Shown: positions 44,286 through 54,205, counted from the first letter of the stretch. The stretch: DNA of 64,000 nucleotides from CAZHVS01 sp964536015 (GCA_964536015.1 CAZHVS010000001.1:1-64000), one strand, 5' to 3'. Numbers and translations are program-made. The notes: generated by a model from the letters alone, not told the origin.

Positions 44286-46223
44286 TTACACAGGTTCAAT
44301 CCAATTATTGTCTTCCTTAATTAAATTAATAAGTTCTTGAACTGAATTCTCGGCAGGAATATTTTTTTTAACTACTTCTTTCCCCCTGTATAGTGTAATT
44401 TTTCCGACTCCTGATCCTACATAACCGTAATCAGCGTCTGCCATCTCACCGGGACCATTTACAATGCAGCCCATTACTGCAATTTTTAATCCTTTTAAGT
44501 GCTCTGTTTCTTTACGGATTTTTTCAGTTGTTTCCTGTAAATCGAATAAGGTTCTTCCACATGAAGGACAGGCAATATACTCAGTTTTTGTAATTCTTGT
44601 TCTGGTTGCTTGCAAAATTCCAAAAGAAATTCTGTTTAGGTCTTGTTTTAAAATATTCTCTGAACTCGTCTCTAACCAGATTCCATCTCCTAAACCATCG
44701 ATTAATAAAGCTCCAAAATCTGTTGAAGAATAAATTTTAATTTTCTCCACATCTATATTGTGATAACTTCTCTTAATAATTACTGGAGAAAAAATTTTGT
44801 TTGCTAATAATTCTAAAAATAATTTTCTCTGTTCTGCCATTCCGTGTTCATTATCGGTTGTTATAATTAGGATAATTGAACTATCATTTTTTAGAACCTC
44901 AATAAAGTCAGGAGTTAAATCTTTTATCCCGATTTCAACAAAATTAAATAAAGCGGAAGAATTTTTATTCTGAAGAAATTCTTCTGCTGTAAACAAAGGA
45001 TAAAATGTAGTTTGATTGTTAGATGTCTTCCAGATATCAAAATCAATTATTGCTCGTAATCCATTTGGAATATCAAACGAAGGAATATTTTTTCCAATAT
45101 AGATAAAATCAACCCCAGTATCATTCAACATCCATTTATCAGTTATTTCATTATAGAAAAATCCAACTGAATTTAATTCGGAATAGTCCTTTAATCCTTT
45201 ATTAAAACTAATAATCACTTTAGGAACATTACCTCCACCAATTCCAATAAGTTCTTGTGATTGTCTTCTTGAATATTGAAAAGGGTTAATGAGATAATTT
45301 TGAATTATCGGAATTGGGTTGTGAGCAGCACGATTTGAGTATCTAAAAACTAATTCGCGAGCAACAGGAATTTCAAATTCCGGATCTTCAGTCAAAGAAA
45401 CTCTGATTGTATCTCCAATTCCATCTTCCAGCAATGAGCCAATTCCAACTGCTGATTTTATTCTTCCGTCTTCTCCGCCTCCCGCTTCTGTTACACCAAG
45501 ATGAATCGGGTAATTCATTTTTCTTTCAATCATTTTATTAACTAGTAACCTGTAAGCATGAACCATTACCTGAGGATTGCTGGCCTTCATTGAAAGGACA
45601 ATGTTAAAAAATCTTAAGTCTTCACATATCCAGATAAACTCCATAGCTGATTCAACCATACCTTCGGGAGTATCACCATAACGACTCATAATTCTGTCTG
45701 ATAAGGAGCCATGATTTGTTCCTATTCTTAAAGCTGTTCCATATTCTTTACAAATCTTTACAAGAGGAGAAAATTTTTCCCTAATTCTCTGCAACTCTTC
45801 TTCATATTCGTAATCGGAGTACTCAATGATTTTAAATTTTTTCTTATCAGCATAATTTCCCGGATTAATACGAACTTTTTCAACTATTCGTGCTGCCGTT
45901 TCTGCAGCGTTAGGAGTGAAATGAATATCAGCAATTAATGGTGTTTTATAACCTTTTTGATGAAGAAGATTTTTTATTTTCTTAAGATTATGTGCTTCAT
46001 TAATACTTGGAGCAGTTATTCTAACATACTCACAACCGGCTTCAATCATTCTGATAGCTTGATTAACTGTTGCAACTGTGTCCATTGTATCTGTAGTTGT
46101 CATAGACTGAACACGAATGGGATGATTCCCACCTAACGGAACATCACCAATATTAACTTCTCTGGTAATAAAACGCGAGTATGATGTTAAACTATTGCAA
46201 TACTTCGATGAATTTAATTTCAC
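44286..46223 (-). CDS. ispG: 4-hydroxy-3-methylbut-2-enyl-diphosphate synthase, long form
   Basis: A 645-residue enzyme of the MEP isoprenoid pathway. The TIM-barrel opening is clear (VPLGGNHPIRVQSMTTTDT). The [4Fe-4S] cluster cysteines are in IACPSCGRTLFD and GCIVNGPGEMADADYGYVGS. At 645 residues it is the long (IspG with central insert) form found in plants, Chlamydiae and Bacteroidota; the insert lies at about residues 290-530. The start overlaps the DJ-1-like gene stop by 4 bp. Confidence 0.95.
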   Translation of the reverse strand: MKLNSSKYCNSLTSYSRFITREVNIGDVPLGGNHPIRVQSMTTTDTMDTVATVNQAIRMIEAGCEYVRITAPSINEAHNLKKIKNLLHQKGYKTPLIADIHFTPNAAETAARIVEKVRINPGNYADKKKFKIIEYSDYEYEEELQRIREKFSPLVKICKEYGTALRIGTNHGSLSDRIMSRYGDTPEGMVESAMEFIWICEDLRFFNIVLSMKASNPQVMVHAYRLLVNKMIERKMNYPIHLGVTEAGGGEDGRIKSAVGIGSLLEDGIGDTIRVSLTEDPEFEIPVARELVFRYSNRAAHNPIPIIQNYLINPFQYSRRQSQELIGIGGGNVPKVIISFNKGLKDYSELNSVGFFYNEITDKWMLNDTGVDFIYIGKNIPSFDIPNGLRAIIDFDIWKTSNNQTTFYPLFTAEEFLQNKNSSALFNFVEIGIKDLTPDFIEVLKNDSSIILIITTDNEHGMAEQRKLFLELLANKIFSPVIIKRSYHNIDVEKIKIYSSTDFGALLIDGLGDGIWLETSSENILKQDLNRISFGILQATRTRITKTEYIACPSCGRTLFDLQETTEKIRKETEHLKGLKIAVMGCIVNGPGEMADADYGYVGSGVGKITLYRGKEVVKKNIPAENSVQELINLIKEDNNWIEPV

Positions 46224-46741
46224 ATTAAAACCTTTATTTTATCTAGAACCACATTTACAAAATCCACTGCAGCATCAGGACCGTTTGCTGTTATTATTTC
46301 CTTGTCAGAAACAACAGGAGATGAAAAGTAATTCGCTCCATTTCTTTCTAACTCATTTTTATTACTTGGGTAACAGGTAGCATTTACATTATTGAGTAAT
46401 CCTGCTTGTGCAAGTAAAACAGGAGCCAGGCATATAGCTGCTAATACTCTTTTTTGACTCTTGAATAATTTCAATTTATTTGCAAGAATTTTATTCTGGA
46501 AATAAATTTTTGTACCGCCTCCACCCACTAAAATAATTGCAGAAAAATTTTTTGGATTAACGTTCTCCAGTTTAATATCGTTTTTTACTTTTAATCCTGA
46601 ATTTCCAATGCAAAAATTGACAGCATCTGAAACAATGAAAATTTTGAATCCGGATTTTTCTATTTCATTCCTGATTATCAAAAATTCAATTTCATTAAAA
46701 TCTTCTTTTGGTAAAAATATTAAAATACTTCTGTTAGGCAT
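46220..46741 (-). CDS. DJ-1/PfpI family protein
   Basis: A 173-residue class I glutamine amidotransferase-like fold. The nucleophile elbow AAICLAPVLLAQAG carries the reactive Cys, and the first Glu-containing strand region is NFSAIILVGGGG. Members include deglycases, proteases and chaperones, so the activity is uncertain. It is coupled to ispG by a 4-bp overlap, and is divergent from dnaG. Confidence 0.85.
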   Translation of the reverse strand: MPNRSILIFLPKEDFNEIEFLIIRNEIEKSGFKIFIVSDAVNFCIGNSGLKVKNDIKLENVNPKNFSAIILVGGGGTKIYFQNKILANKLKLFKSQKRVLAAICLAPVLLAQAGLLNNVNATCYPSNKNELERNGANYFSSPVVSDKEIITANGPDAAVDFVNVVLDKIKVLM

Positions 46742-46840
46742 TAAATAATTTTTGAATTTCTCTGAAGTTAATATAACAATTTGTAAAGAACGATTAAACT
46801 CAATTATAAAATTTCCAGTTTGAAATTTGTATATTTGGAT

Positions 46841-48709
46841 ATGAGAATTCCTGAATCAAAAATAGAAGAGATACGAACCTCTGCTGATATTGTGGATGTT
46901 GTTTCTTCGTATGTTCAATTAAGAAAAAGAGGTAAAAACTTTCTTGGGCTTTGTCCGTTCCACACTGAAAAGACACCATCATTTACTGTAAGTCCCGACA
47001 AACAGATTTTTCATTGTTTTGGGTGTCATAGTGGTGGAAATGTATTTAAGTTTTTAATGGATTATAAAAAAATATCTTACATAGAAGCCGTCCAGGAACT
47101 TGCAAATCAATTGGGCATTGCAATTGAATATGAAAGTTATTCAAATACTGGTGAAGTAAGTGAAACTGAACTTCTTTTTGATTTAAACACTGAAGCTGCA
47201 AAATATTTTTCTGAAAATCTTTTGCATAAACCGGAAGCAGAAATAGCGAGAAACTATTTTGAAAAAAGAAAAATAAAAATCGCCACTATAAGATCATTTG
47301 GACTTGGCTATGCAAGCTCTAAAAAAGAAGACTTTGTAAATTACCTGAGAGAAAAAAATCTTGATCTTGAAAAAGCATCTTATCTTGGATTAATTGGTAA
47401 AAGACCTGATGATTCATATTATGAAAAATTTTCAGGTAGAATTATTTTTCCACTTTTCTCTCCTAATGGAAGAGTGGTTGCCTTTGCTGGTAGAATTCTT
47501 GAAGATAAAGATAATACAGCAAAATATCTAAATTCTCCCGAGTCCAAAATTTACTATAAAGGGAAAACTCTTTATGGACTTTCATTCAGCAAAGATGCAA
47601 TAAGGAAAGATAACCTTGCAATAATTGTTGAAGGTTATATGGATTTAATTTCTCTGCATCAGAATGGAATTAAAAATGTAGTAGCTGTATCGGGCACAGC
47701 TTTAACTGATGAACAGGTGCAACTGCTTTCTCGCTATACCAAAAATGTTGTGCTGATTTTTGATGCTGATGAAGCCGGTGTGAAAGCATCTATGAGAAGT
47801 ATAGAAATTTTATTGAAACAAGATTTCAATATAAAAATAGCCACATTACCACAAGGCGAGGATCCAGATTCATTTGTAAGACAAAACGGGAAAAATGCTT
47901 TTGAAGAAGTAGTGAATCAGTCAGAAAATTTTCTTGAGTATCAAACCGAAATATACCAAAAGCGGGGTTGGTTTGATGATCCGGTTAAAAGTACAGAAGC
48001 CATCAGGGAAATTGTTAAACAGCTTGCTTTATTAAACGATGATTTGAAAAAAACATTTTTAATCAAATCATTGTCCGATAAATTTAGTCTTAGAGAAAAA
48101 TTGCTTGAAACGGAATTAGAAAAAATATCTTTAGGGATTAGAAAAAATTTGTCTGTTAATCCGGCAGTTACAGGTTCAATTCCTGCTCAAAAAAAACTTG
48201 AACTTGATAAATCCAGGCAGAGTGAAAAACAAAAAGCAATTGTGCAGACAGAAAAAAATCTTATTAAACTTTTATGTGAAGGCAATGATGAACTAAATGG
48301 TTTTATTTTTAATTATATAAAACCTGATGAGTTTTCAATTGATGAACATCGAAAAATTGCAAGTGTTATCTTTCAATCGTTTGAAAATGATGCTAATTTA
48401 CAGTTATCTGCAATCATTGAAAAAATTGATGATGAAAAAACCTCAAATTATTTAAGGGAAATAAATCTCTCTGAAGAAAAGATAAGTGATTACTGGGATG
48501 AAATAAGACCCTCAAGAGAAACTAATGTTTCTTTTAAAGTTGCCGCTGATTGCATAAAAAAAATTAAGATAATTGAAATTGAGATGATGCTTGAGTTAAA
48601 TCATAAAAGAATAGAATCTGAAAATGATAATTTAGTCATCGAAAGATTGCTCCGTGAAAATAAAGAATTATCTGATAAACGTAAATTGATTGAAAAGGAA
48701 TTTGCTTGA
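46841..48709 (+). CDS. dnaG: DNA primase
   Basis: About 622 residues from the ATG at 46841 (the frame reaches a TTG at 46820). DnaG makes RNA primers for replication. Evidence is the N-terminal zinc finger (CPFHTEKTPSFTVSP, FHCFGCHSGG), the TOPRIM motifs (VEGYMDLISL, LIFDADEAGVKASM) and a C-terminal helicase-binding domain. The stop codon overlaps the next gene by 4 bp. Confidence 0.95.
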   Translation: MRIPESKIEEIRTSADIVDVVSSYVQLRKRGKNFLGLCPFHTEKTPSFTVSPDKQIFHCFGCHSGGNVFKFLMDYKKISYIEAVQELANQLGIAIEYESYSNTGEVSETELLFDLNTEAAKYFSENLLHKPEAEIARNYFEKRKIKIATIRSFGLGYASSKKEDFVNYLREKNLDLEKASYLGLIGKRPDDSYYEKFSGRIIFPLFSPNGRVVAFAGRILEDKDNTAKYLNSPESKIYYKGKTLYGLSFSKDAIRKDNLAIIVEGYMDLISLHQNGIKNVVAVSGTALTDEQVQLLSRYTKNVVLIFDADEAGVKASMRSIEILLKQDFNIKIATLPQGEDPDSFVRQNGKNAFEEVVNQSENFLEYQTEIYQKRGWFDDPVKSTEAIREIVKQLALLNDDLKKTFLIKSLSDKFSLREKLLETELEKISLGIRKNLSVNPAVTGSIPAQKKLELDKSRQSEKQKAIVQTEKNLIKLLCEGNDELNGFIFNYIKPDEFSIDEHRKIASVIFQSFENDANLQLSAIIEKIDDEKTSNYLREINLSEEKISDYWDEIRPSRETNVSFKVAADCIKKIKIIEIEMMLELNHKRIESENDNLVIERLLRENKELSDKRKLIEKEFA

Positions 48710-50529
48710 AAAACAGACTTGGACACACTATCGAATTAAATAACGATTGTGCTGATGTATCATTTGTTACTGACGCAAATTTTTTAATTCTTGATGCTTC
48801 AGACACAGTTAAAAGAAATTTTGGCGTATTAAAGAAAAATATTCTCGGAAAAAATTTTCTTGAATTGTTTTCTGTCTCCGAAACAGATATAAATTCGCTT
48901 AGGGTTATTAATAAGCGACTGTGGAAAGGTGTACTAAATTTTATACTCAAAGATGAAAGCTATTCTTGTTTTGTTATAATAGAAAAAAAGAACGGATCAG
49001 GGAATGAAAATTTTATAATAAAAATTTTTATACTCGATACCAATGAGGTTTATATTGAAAAGAATGATTCATTTAATGAATTTATTGATAGTTTTAATGG
49101 TTTCTATTCTATTATTACTCATAATGCCGGAAAAGAAACAGTTTTTTATTCAAATTCTGTAAAGAGAATTGTCGGTTATGAACCTCATGAACTTGAAGAA
49201 ATGCCAGGTAGATTGCTATCACTTGTACACAAAGATGATATTGGAAATCTTATAAAAGCAAGAGATGAATATTTAAAAGCACCAGATAAAAGTCGTTTTG
49301 AAATTTATTTTAGACTTATTCATAAAAATGGTTCGTTAATATGGCTTAAAGAAAATGTTTTGTTAAGAACAGATAAAATTAATTCGTCAGTCCGGATAAT
49401 TTTAAATTATGTTGATATTACAGACATAAAAGAAAAATTATTTTGTTTGGAAGATGAGGTAAAATCTCTTAAAGATGAAATTAATTCAAAAGATAAATTT
49501 ATTTCTTTACTTGCTCACGAGTTACGAGCTCCATTTACAAGTATACTAGGATTTTCAGAAATTTTAATCAATGATTTTGAATTGCCAGAAAAAGAAAAGG
49601 CTGAATATTTAAATTATATTTATGAGTCTTCACAGAAACAATTGGAACTCGTGAACTATCTGCTGGATTATTCGCGTCTTAGGACAGGCTCTATAAAACT
49701 GGAGAAACAAAGGATTAAAATTGCACCGCTTATCTTTACCTGTATTTCAGCTTTAACTGGAAGTGCTGTGAGAAAAAACATTGAAATAAAATCCTTCCTT
49801 GATGACAATATTTATGTGTTTGCAGATGAGAAATTACTGTATCAGTCAATTTTAAATTTGCTTAATAACGCTATTAAATTCTCTTTTGAAAATTCAACCG
49901 TGGAAATATTGTCATCTAAATTTAATAAAGATTTTGCGGAAGTTATTGTAAAGGATAACGGGCAGGGATTAAACCAGGAAGAACAAAATAAAATTTTCAC
50001 GCTTGAAAAAAATTTTTCTAAAGAAGGCACCAAAGGTGAAAAAGGTAGTGGACTTGGGCTTGCTCTTGTAAGAGAAATTATTGAAAAACATAATGGAGAA
50101 ATCTGGTTTTATTCCGATGAGGGAAAAGGCACTGAATTTCATTTTACAGTTCCTCTATCTGAAAATTCAATACTTATAGTTGAACCTGATTCAATATTCA
50201 GAAATTCAATTATTAAAATTATCAAATCTGTGCTTCCAGATTTCAAGATTTTCTATTGTAAAAATAGTTATGATGCACTTGATTTTCTTACTAATAAAAT
50301 TCCAAGTCTTTTAATCATAAAACACAATCTGCCATTAATGAATGGATTACAATTATATGAATCGTTAAATACTTCTGGCTATAAAATGAAAATTCCATTT
50401 ATTACTTTGCTTGAAGAAAATGAGAGAATGCTTGAAGAGAGTTATTCCCAGGCGGGAATTCAAAAAATATTTGTTAAACCATTTGATAATGATGAATTTG
50501 TAAAAGCTCTTATGACAATTTTAAATTAA
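48706..50529 (+). CDS. PAS-domain hybrid histidine kinase with degenerate receiver
   Basis: A 607-residue soluble kinase. Two PAS-like domains (about residues 18-110 and 125-245; WLKENVLLRT closes the second) precede a HisKA domain with phosphoacceptor His (SLLAHELRAPFTSILGF, about residue 271) and a HATPase (NLLNNAIKFS, VKDNGQGLN, GSGLGLALV). The C-terminal receiver starts at about residue 485, but the phosphoacceptor Asp is replaced by Lys (LLIIKHNLPLMNG), and the acidic pocket is partly lost (IVEPDS), although the Lys in FVKPFD remains. The start is TTG at 48706, supported by AAGGAA upstream and by overlap with the dnaG stop. Confidence 0.9.
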   Translation: MKNRLGHTIELNNDCADVSFVTDANFLILDASDTVKRNFGVLKKNILGKNFLELFSVSETDINSLRVINKRLWKGVLNFILKDESYSCFVIIEKKNGSGNENFIIKIFILDTNEVYIEKNDSFNEFIDSFNGFYSIITHNAGKETVFYSNSVKRIVGYEPHELEEMPGRLLSLVHKDDIGNLIKARDEYLKAPDKSRFEIYFRLIHKNGSLIWLKENVLLRTDKINSSVRIILNYVDITDIKEKLFCLEDEVKSLKDEINSKDKFISLLAHELRAPFTSILGFSEILINDFELPEKEKAEYLNYIYESSQKQLELVNYLLDYSRLRTGSIKLEKQRIKIAPLIFTCISALTGSAVRKNIEIKSFLDDNIYVFADEKLLYQSILNLLNNAIKFSFENSTVEILSSKFNKDFAEVIVKDNGQGLNQEEQNKIFTLEKNFSKEGTKGEKGSGLGLALVREIIEKHNGEIWFYSDEGKGTEFHFTVPLSENSILIVEPDSIFRNSIIKIIKSVLPDFKIFYCKNSYDALDFLTNKIPSLLIIKHNLPLMNGLQLYESLNTSGYKMKIPFITLLEENERMLEESYSQAGIQKIFVKPFDNDEFVKALMTILN

Positions 50530-50536
50530 GAATCTA

Positions 50537-51070
50537 ATGTTTATGATAAAGATAGAAAAAAATGAACAACAACGATACTGGTTTGCTTTATATACAAAAC
50601 CCCGCCACGAATTTAAAGCCGAAATTCAGTTAAACGCTGCTGGTATTGAAAATTATTTACCGGTCATTTCAAAAATAAAACAATGGAGCGATAGGAAGAA
50701 AAAAGTTATAGAACCTTTGCTTAGAGGTTATATTTTTATTCATGCATTTGAAAGAGAAAGAATAATTGCATTGGAACAAAATTCAATTGTAAGATGTATT
50801 TGTGAACATGGTAGACCGGCACGTATTCCTGATTTTCAAATTCTTAATTTGCAAAGATTCATTCTTGAAGAACGTGAATACATTATTCATGATGGAATTA
50901 TCAAAGGTGCAAAGGTTCGTATTAAAGAAGGTCCATTTAAAGATGTTGAAGGTGTGATTGTAAATGAACCAAACAAAAAGTCAATTGCAGTTTCAATTGA
51001 TTTACTTAACCGCACAGTTATTACTCATTTTACTGATGAAAATATTCTTGAAGTTATACAGGATAAATAA
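50537..51070 (+). CDS. NusG-like (UpxY/LoaP-type) transcription antiterminator
   Basis: A 177-residue paralogue of NusG. The NGN domain opens with QRYWFALYTKPRHEFKAE and includes the conserved PLLRGYIFIH, and a KOW domain is at the C-terminus (VRIKEGPFKDVEGVIVN). UpxY-type proteins act on long surface-polysaccharide operons, but no such operon is in view. It lies 7 bp after the kinase gene. Confidence 0.87.
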   Translation: MFMIKIEKNEQQRYWFALYTKPRHEFKAEIQLNAAGIENYLPVISKIKQWSDRKKKVIEPLLRGYIFIHAFERERIIALEQNSIVRCICEHGRPARIPDFQILNLQRFILEEREYIIHDGIIKGAKVRIKEGPFKDVEGVIVNEPNKKSIAVSIDLLNRTVITHFTDENILEVIQDK

Positions 51071-51075
51071 AATTT

Positions 51076-52035
51076 ATGATTGACCAGCAAAGATTAAATG
51101 ATTTAAACAAAGGTGATAAGATTGATCACTTTTTATTAATAAGAAAATGCGATCAAAAGTTGACAAAAAATGGCAAACCGTTTTTAATGCTTGAATTGGG
51201 AGACAAATCTTCATCGTTACCCGCAAATTTGTGGGAAGATAATCTTGCAATATTTAAACATTTAAAAGTTGGTACGGTAATTAAATTAACCGGCTTTGTT
51301 GAAGAATATCAAGGGTCATTGCAAATCAAAGTTGATGAAGTCCGTTTAACAAAAGAATCGGAAAATATTTCACCTGCAGATTTTCTTCCCAAGTCTTCTA
51401 AAAATATTTCTGAAATGAAAAAAGAAGTTTTCGAGAAAATTGAAAAGTTTTCGAATGAGAATTTAAAACAATTATTACAACAGATTTTTTCTTCTGAGAT
51501 ACTGGAAAAATATGCTGCAGCTCCTGCCGGGAAATCGTGGCATCATTCTTACATAGGTGGATTACTAGAACATACATTGGAAATTGTTAAAATATGTGAG
51601 CTTGTATCAACTTTTCACGAAGAAATAAACAAAGACCTTTTAATTGCAGGTGCTTTGTTACACGATTTTGGGAAAATATATGAATTGACTTACGAAAATA
51701 GTTTTGATTATTCTGACGAAGGAAAACTTTTAGGTCATATTGTAATTTGTGCAATGTTTGTAAATGAAAAAATAAATCAAATGCCTTCTTTTCCATTTGA
51801 TTTAAGAAACAACTTAATTCACCTGATACTGAGTCACCAAGGTAAATTAGAACAGGCTTCGCCTGTAGTTCCTAAAACTCTTGAAGCTGCGGTGCTTTAT
51901 CATGCTGATGAATTAAGCGCGAAAGCCAATGCATATAAATTTGCTATAAGGAATGAACTAAAACCAGATTCAAACTGGACAAAATATATTCAGCTTATCT
52001 CAACGGAATTACACCAACACAACATTAATCTATAA
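51076..52035 (+). CDS. YhaM-like 3'-5' exonuclease (OB fold plus HD domain)
   Basis: A 319-residue protein. Residues about 14-95 are an OB-fold nucleic-acid binding domain (SLPANLWEDNLAIF), followed by an HD domain with HHSYIGGLLEHTLEIV, ALLHDFGKIYELTY, HLILSHQGKLE and AVLYHADELSAKA. This is the YhaM/Cbf1 arrangement, which degrades RNA or single-stranded DNA from the 3' end in Mn2+. It is 5 bp behind the NusG-like gene. Confidence 0.88.
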   Translation: MIDQQRLNDLNKGDKIDHFLLIRKCDQKLTKNGKPFLMLELGDKSSSLPANLWEDNLAIFKHLKVGTVIKLTGFVEEYQGSLQIKVDEVRLTKESENISPADFLPKSSKNISEMKKEVFEKIEKFSNENLKQLLQQIFSSEILEKYAAAPAGKSWHHSYIGGLLEHTLEIVKICELVSTFHEEINKDLLIAGALLHDFGKIYELTYENSFDYSDEGKLLGHIVICAMFVNEKINQMPSFPFDLRNNLIHLILSHQGKLEQASPVVPKTLEAAVLYHADELSAKANAYKFAIRNELKPDSNWTKYIQLISTELHQHNINL

Positions 52036-52046
52036 AGAGGATCAAT

Positions 52047-52826
52047 ATGAAAATAAAATTTACCTTAATCTTATTCATCGTTGCATTATTGTTTACGACA
52101 GATTATGCTCAGACTGTTTCGGAACTGATAGCAGCCGGAGATGAAGCCGCTACTAAAGAATTTAATAATCAAAAAGCACTCGATAAATACCTTGCTGCCG
52201 ATAAATTATCACCAAATAATTGGGAAATTCTGTGGCGTTTAAGCAGAACATATGTTGATATTGCTGAGCATATGCCTGATAAGACAGAGGACCAGAAAAA
52301 TGCACAACTTGAAAAATATCAGCTTGCTTTTGATTGTGCAGATAAATCAGTTAAACTGGCCCCAGATAAATCTGTAACCTATTTGAGAAGGGCAATTGCT
52401 AACGGGAGAATAGCTTTATTTAAAGGTGTATTTACTGCAATTGGACTGGTAAAAGATGTTAAATCAGATTGTGAAAAAGCAATCAAGCTTGGTAATGGAG
52501 GAAATGATATTCAGGCAACTTCTCATTATGTCCTTGGCAGAACACACGCCAAGGTTTGCGAAAAAGCTTATCTTGTAAGATTACCACTTGGACTTGGCTG
52601 GGGAGATATTGACATAGCAATCAAAGAATTAATTAAAGCAATTGAACTTAGACCAAATTTTAGAATGTATCATCTTGATTTAGCAAAAGTTTACATTGAT
52701 GAAGATGAATATCAAAAAGCAAAAGAACATTTAAAGAAGATTCCTAATATTCCTGTTGCCGATGAAGATGATGGGAAATTTCTTGCTGAGTCAAAGAGAC
52801 TTCTTGAAGAAATTAAAGACAAATAA
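52047..52826 (+). CDS. Secreted TPR protein
   Basis: A 259-residue protein with a signal peptide (MKIKFTLILFIVALLFTTDYAQ) and TPR-type repeats (NQKALDKYLAADKLSPNNWE, IAIKELIKAIELRPNFRMYH). It contains the segment YLVRLPLGLGWGDIDIAIKE. It probably acts in the periplasm. It is related in plan to the secreted TPR protein at 33851-34492. A GAGGA ribosome site precedes the ATG. The function is unknown. Confidence 0.72.
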   Translation: MKIKFTLILFIVALLFTTDYAQTVSELIAAGDEAATKEFNNQKALDKYLAADKLSPNNWEILWRLSRTYVDIAEHMPDKTEDQKNAQLEKYQLAFDCADKSVKLAPDKSVTYLRRAIANGRIALFKGVFTAIGLVKDVKSDCEKAIKLGNGGNDIQATSHYVLGRTHAKVCEKAYLVRLPLGLGWGDIDIAIKELIKAIELRPNFRMYHLDLAKVYIDEDEYQKAKEHLKKIPNIPVADEDDGKFLAESKRLLEEIKDK

Positions 52827-52840
52827 TAAGTTTAATATAT

Positions 52841-53584
52841 ATGATTTCTGTTGAATTAAAGTCAAAATTAAAAGAAGCAAAAAAGTTGGTTTTTTTTACT
52901 GGGGCTGGCATCTCAGCAGAAAGCGGAATTTCCACTTTCCGTGGAGAGGATGGAATTTGGAATAAACTTAAACCTGAAGAACTTGCTAACTTTAATGCGT
53001 TTATGAAGAATCCTGATATGGTTTGGGAATGGTATCAATACAGAAAAAAAATTGTTCACGATTCTGATCCTAATCCGGCTCATAAAACTATTGCTGAACT
53101 TGAAAAATATTTTGAAGTAACTGTTGTAACTCAGAATGTTGATAATTTGCATAGACGAGCGGGAAGTAATACGATTTATGAACTTCATGGTAACATTGAA
53201 AAAAATTACTGTGTTTCATGTAGAAAAAGATATGACTACCAGGAATTTGAACAGGATGGAAAAGTTCCGAGATGTTCCTGTGGTGGATTAATTCGTCCAG
53301 ATATTGTCTGGTTTGGAGAATTTTTGCCACAGGATCAATTTTCTGCAGCTGAGCAGGCAGTAAAAAAATGTGATATTTTATTTGTTGTTGGAACATCGGC
53401 GGTCGTTTATCCAGCAGCGTATATTCCAATTACAGCAAGAGAGCATGGAAAATTTATTGTTGAAATCAATATTGAAAATACAGAATTATCTCGTTTCGTT
53501 GATGTTTCTATGCAAGGAAAAGCTGGTGAAATACTTCCATTAATATTGAAAGAATGTATTTCATTAAATAATATGGACAAATAA
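52841..53584 (+). CDS. cobB: NAD-dependent protein deacylase (sirtuin)
   Basis: A 247-residue Sir2 protein. GAGISAESGISTFRG, TQNVDNLHRRAG, the catalytic HGN (ELHGNIEKNYC) and a C4 zinc site (CVSCRK, CSCGG) are all present. A Y-x-x-R motif (WEWYQYRKK, about residue 67) marks class III sirtuins, which prefer succinyl and malonyl lysine over acetyl. Length is normal. Confidence 0.93.
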   Translation: MISVELKSKLKEAKKLVFFTGAGISAESGISTFRGEDGIWNKLKPEELANFNAFMKNPDMVWEWYQYRKKIVHDSDPNPAHKTIAELEKYFEVTVVTQNVDNLHRRAGSNTIYELHGNIEKNYCVSCRKRYDYQEFEQDGKVPRCSCGGLIRPDIVWFGEFLPQDQFSAAEQAVKKCDILFVVGTSAVVYPAAYIPITAREHGKFIVEINIENTELSRFVDVSMQGKAGEILPLILKECISLNNMDK

Positions 53585-53710
53585 ACAGTTTTTAACTAAA
53601 ATTTAGTAATTGAAAAATAATTTAAATCTTAAGATTAGCTTTTGTTTAGGATAAAACAGTTTGTTAAGTTTAGAACGAAAAATTTTCTTTTTATTAATTT
53701 TTTTACTTAA

Positions 53711-54181
53711 ATGAAACTCTCAGACTATTTAACCAAAGATTTAATAATTGCAGAATTGCAAAGCACCTCAAAAGAAGGTGTTATTAATGAATTAATTGAT
53801 CTCTTTAAAAATGATAGCCGCGTTCAGGATATAGAAAAAGTACGCGAAGCGGTTCTTGAAAGAGAAAAAATTATGTCCACTGGTGTTGGTAAAAATTTTG
53901 CTATTCCTCATGGCAAAACCGACGCAGTTTCAGATATCCTATGTGCATTTGGTAAGACTAAAGAACCGATTGATTATCAATCTCTTGACGAACAACCAGT
54001 GTATCTTGTATTCCTTCTTGTTGGAAAAGATAATTTGGTTAGTATGCACATAAAACTTCTTAGCCGGATTTCAAGAATGATGACGAAAGATGATTTCAGG
54101 GAAAAACTAAAAGTTGCACAAACTTGTGATGAGATTCTTGATATCTTTAAGGAAGAAGAAAAAAACTATTTTGATCTTTGA
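53711..54181 (+). CDS. PTS EIIA-type protein (PtsN-like)
   Basis: A 156-residue PTS_EIIA type-2 domain with the phospho-histidine motif FAIPHGKTDAV (about residue 62). It resembles PtsN (EIIA-Ntr), which in other bacteria regulates nitrogen, potassium and metabolic genes. No EIIB or EIIC is nearby, so a sugar-transport role is unlikely. A terminator follows. Confidence 0.87.
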   Translation: MKLSDYLTKDLIIAELQSTSKEGVINELIDLFKNDSRVQDIEKVREAVLEREKIMSTGVGKNFAIPHGKTDAVSDILCAFGKTKEPIDYQSLDEQPVYLVFLLVGKDNLVSMHIKLLSRISRMMTKDDFREKLKVAQTCDEILDIFKEEEKNYFDL

Positions 54182-54205
54182 AAATAAATATTAAGAAAAA
54201 TTATG

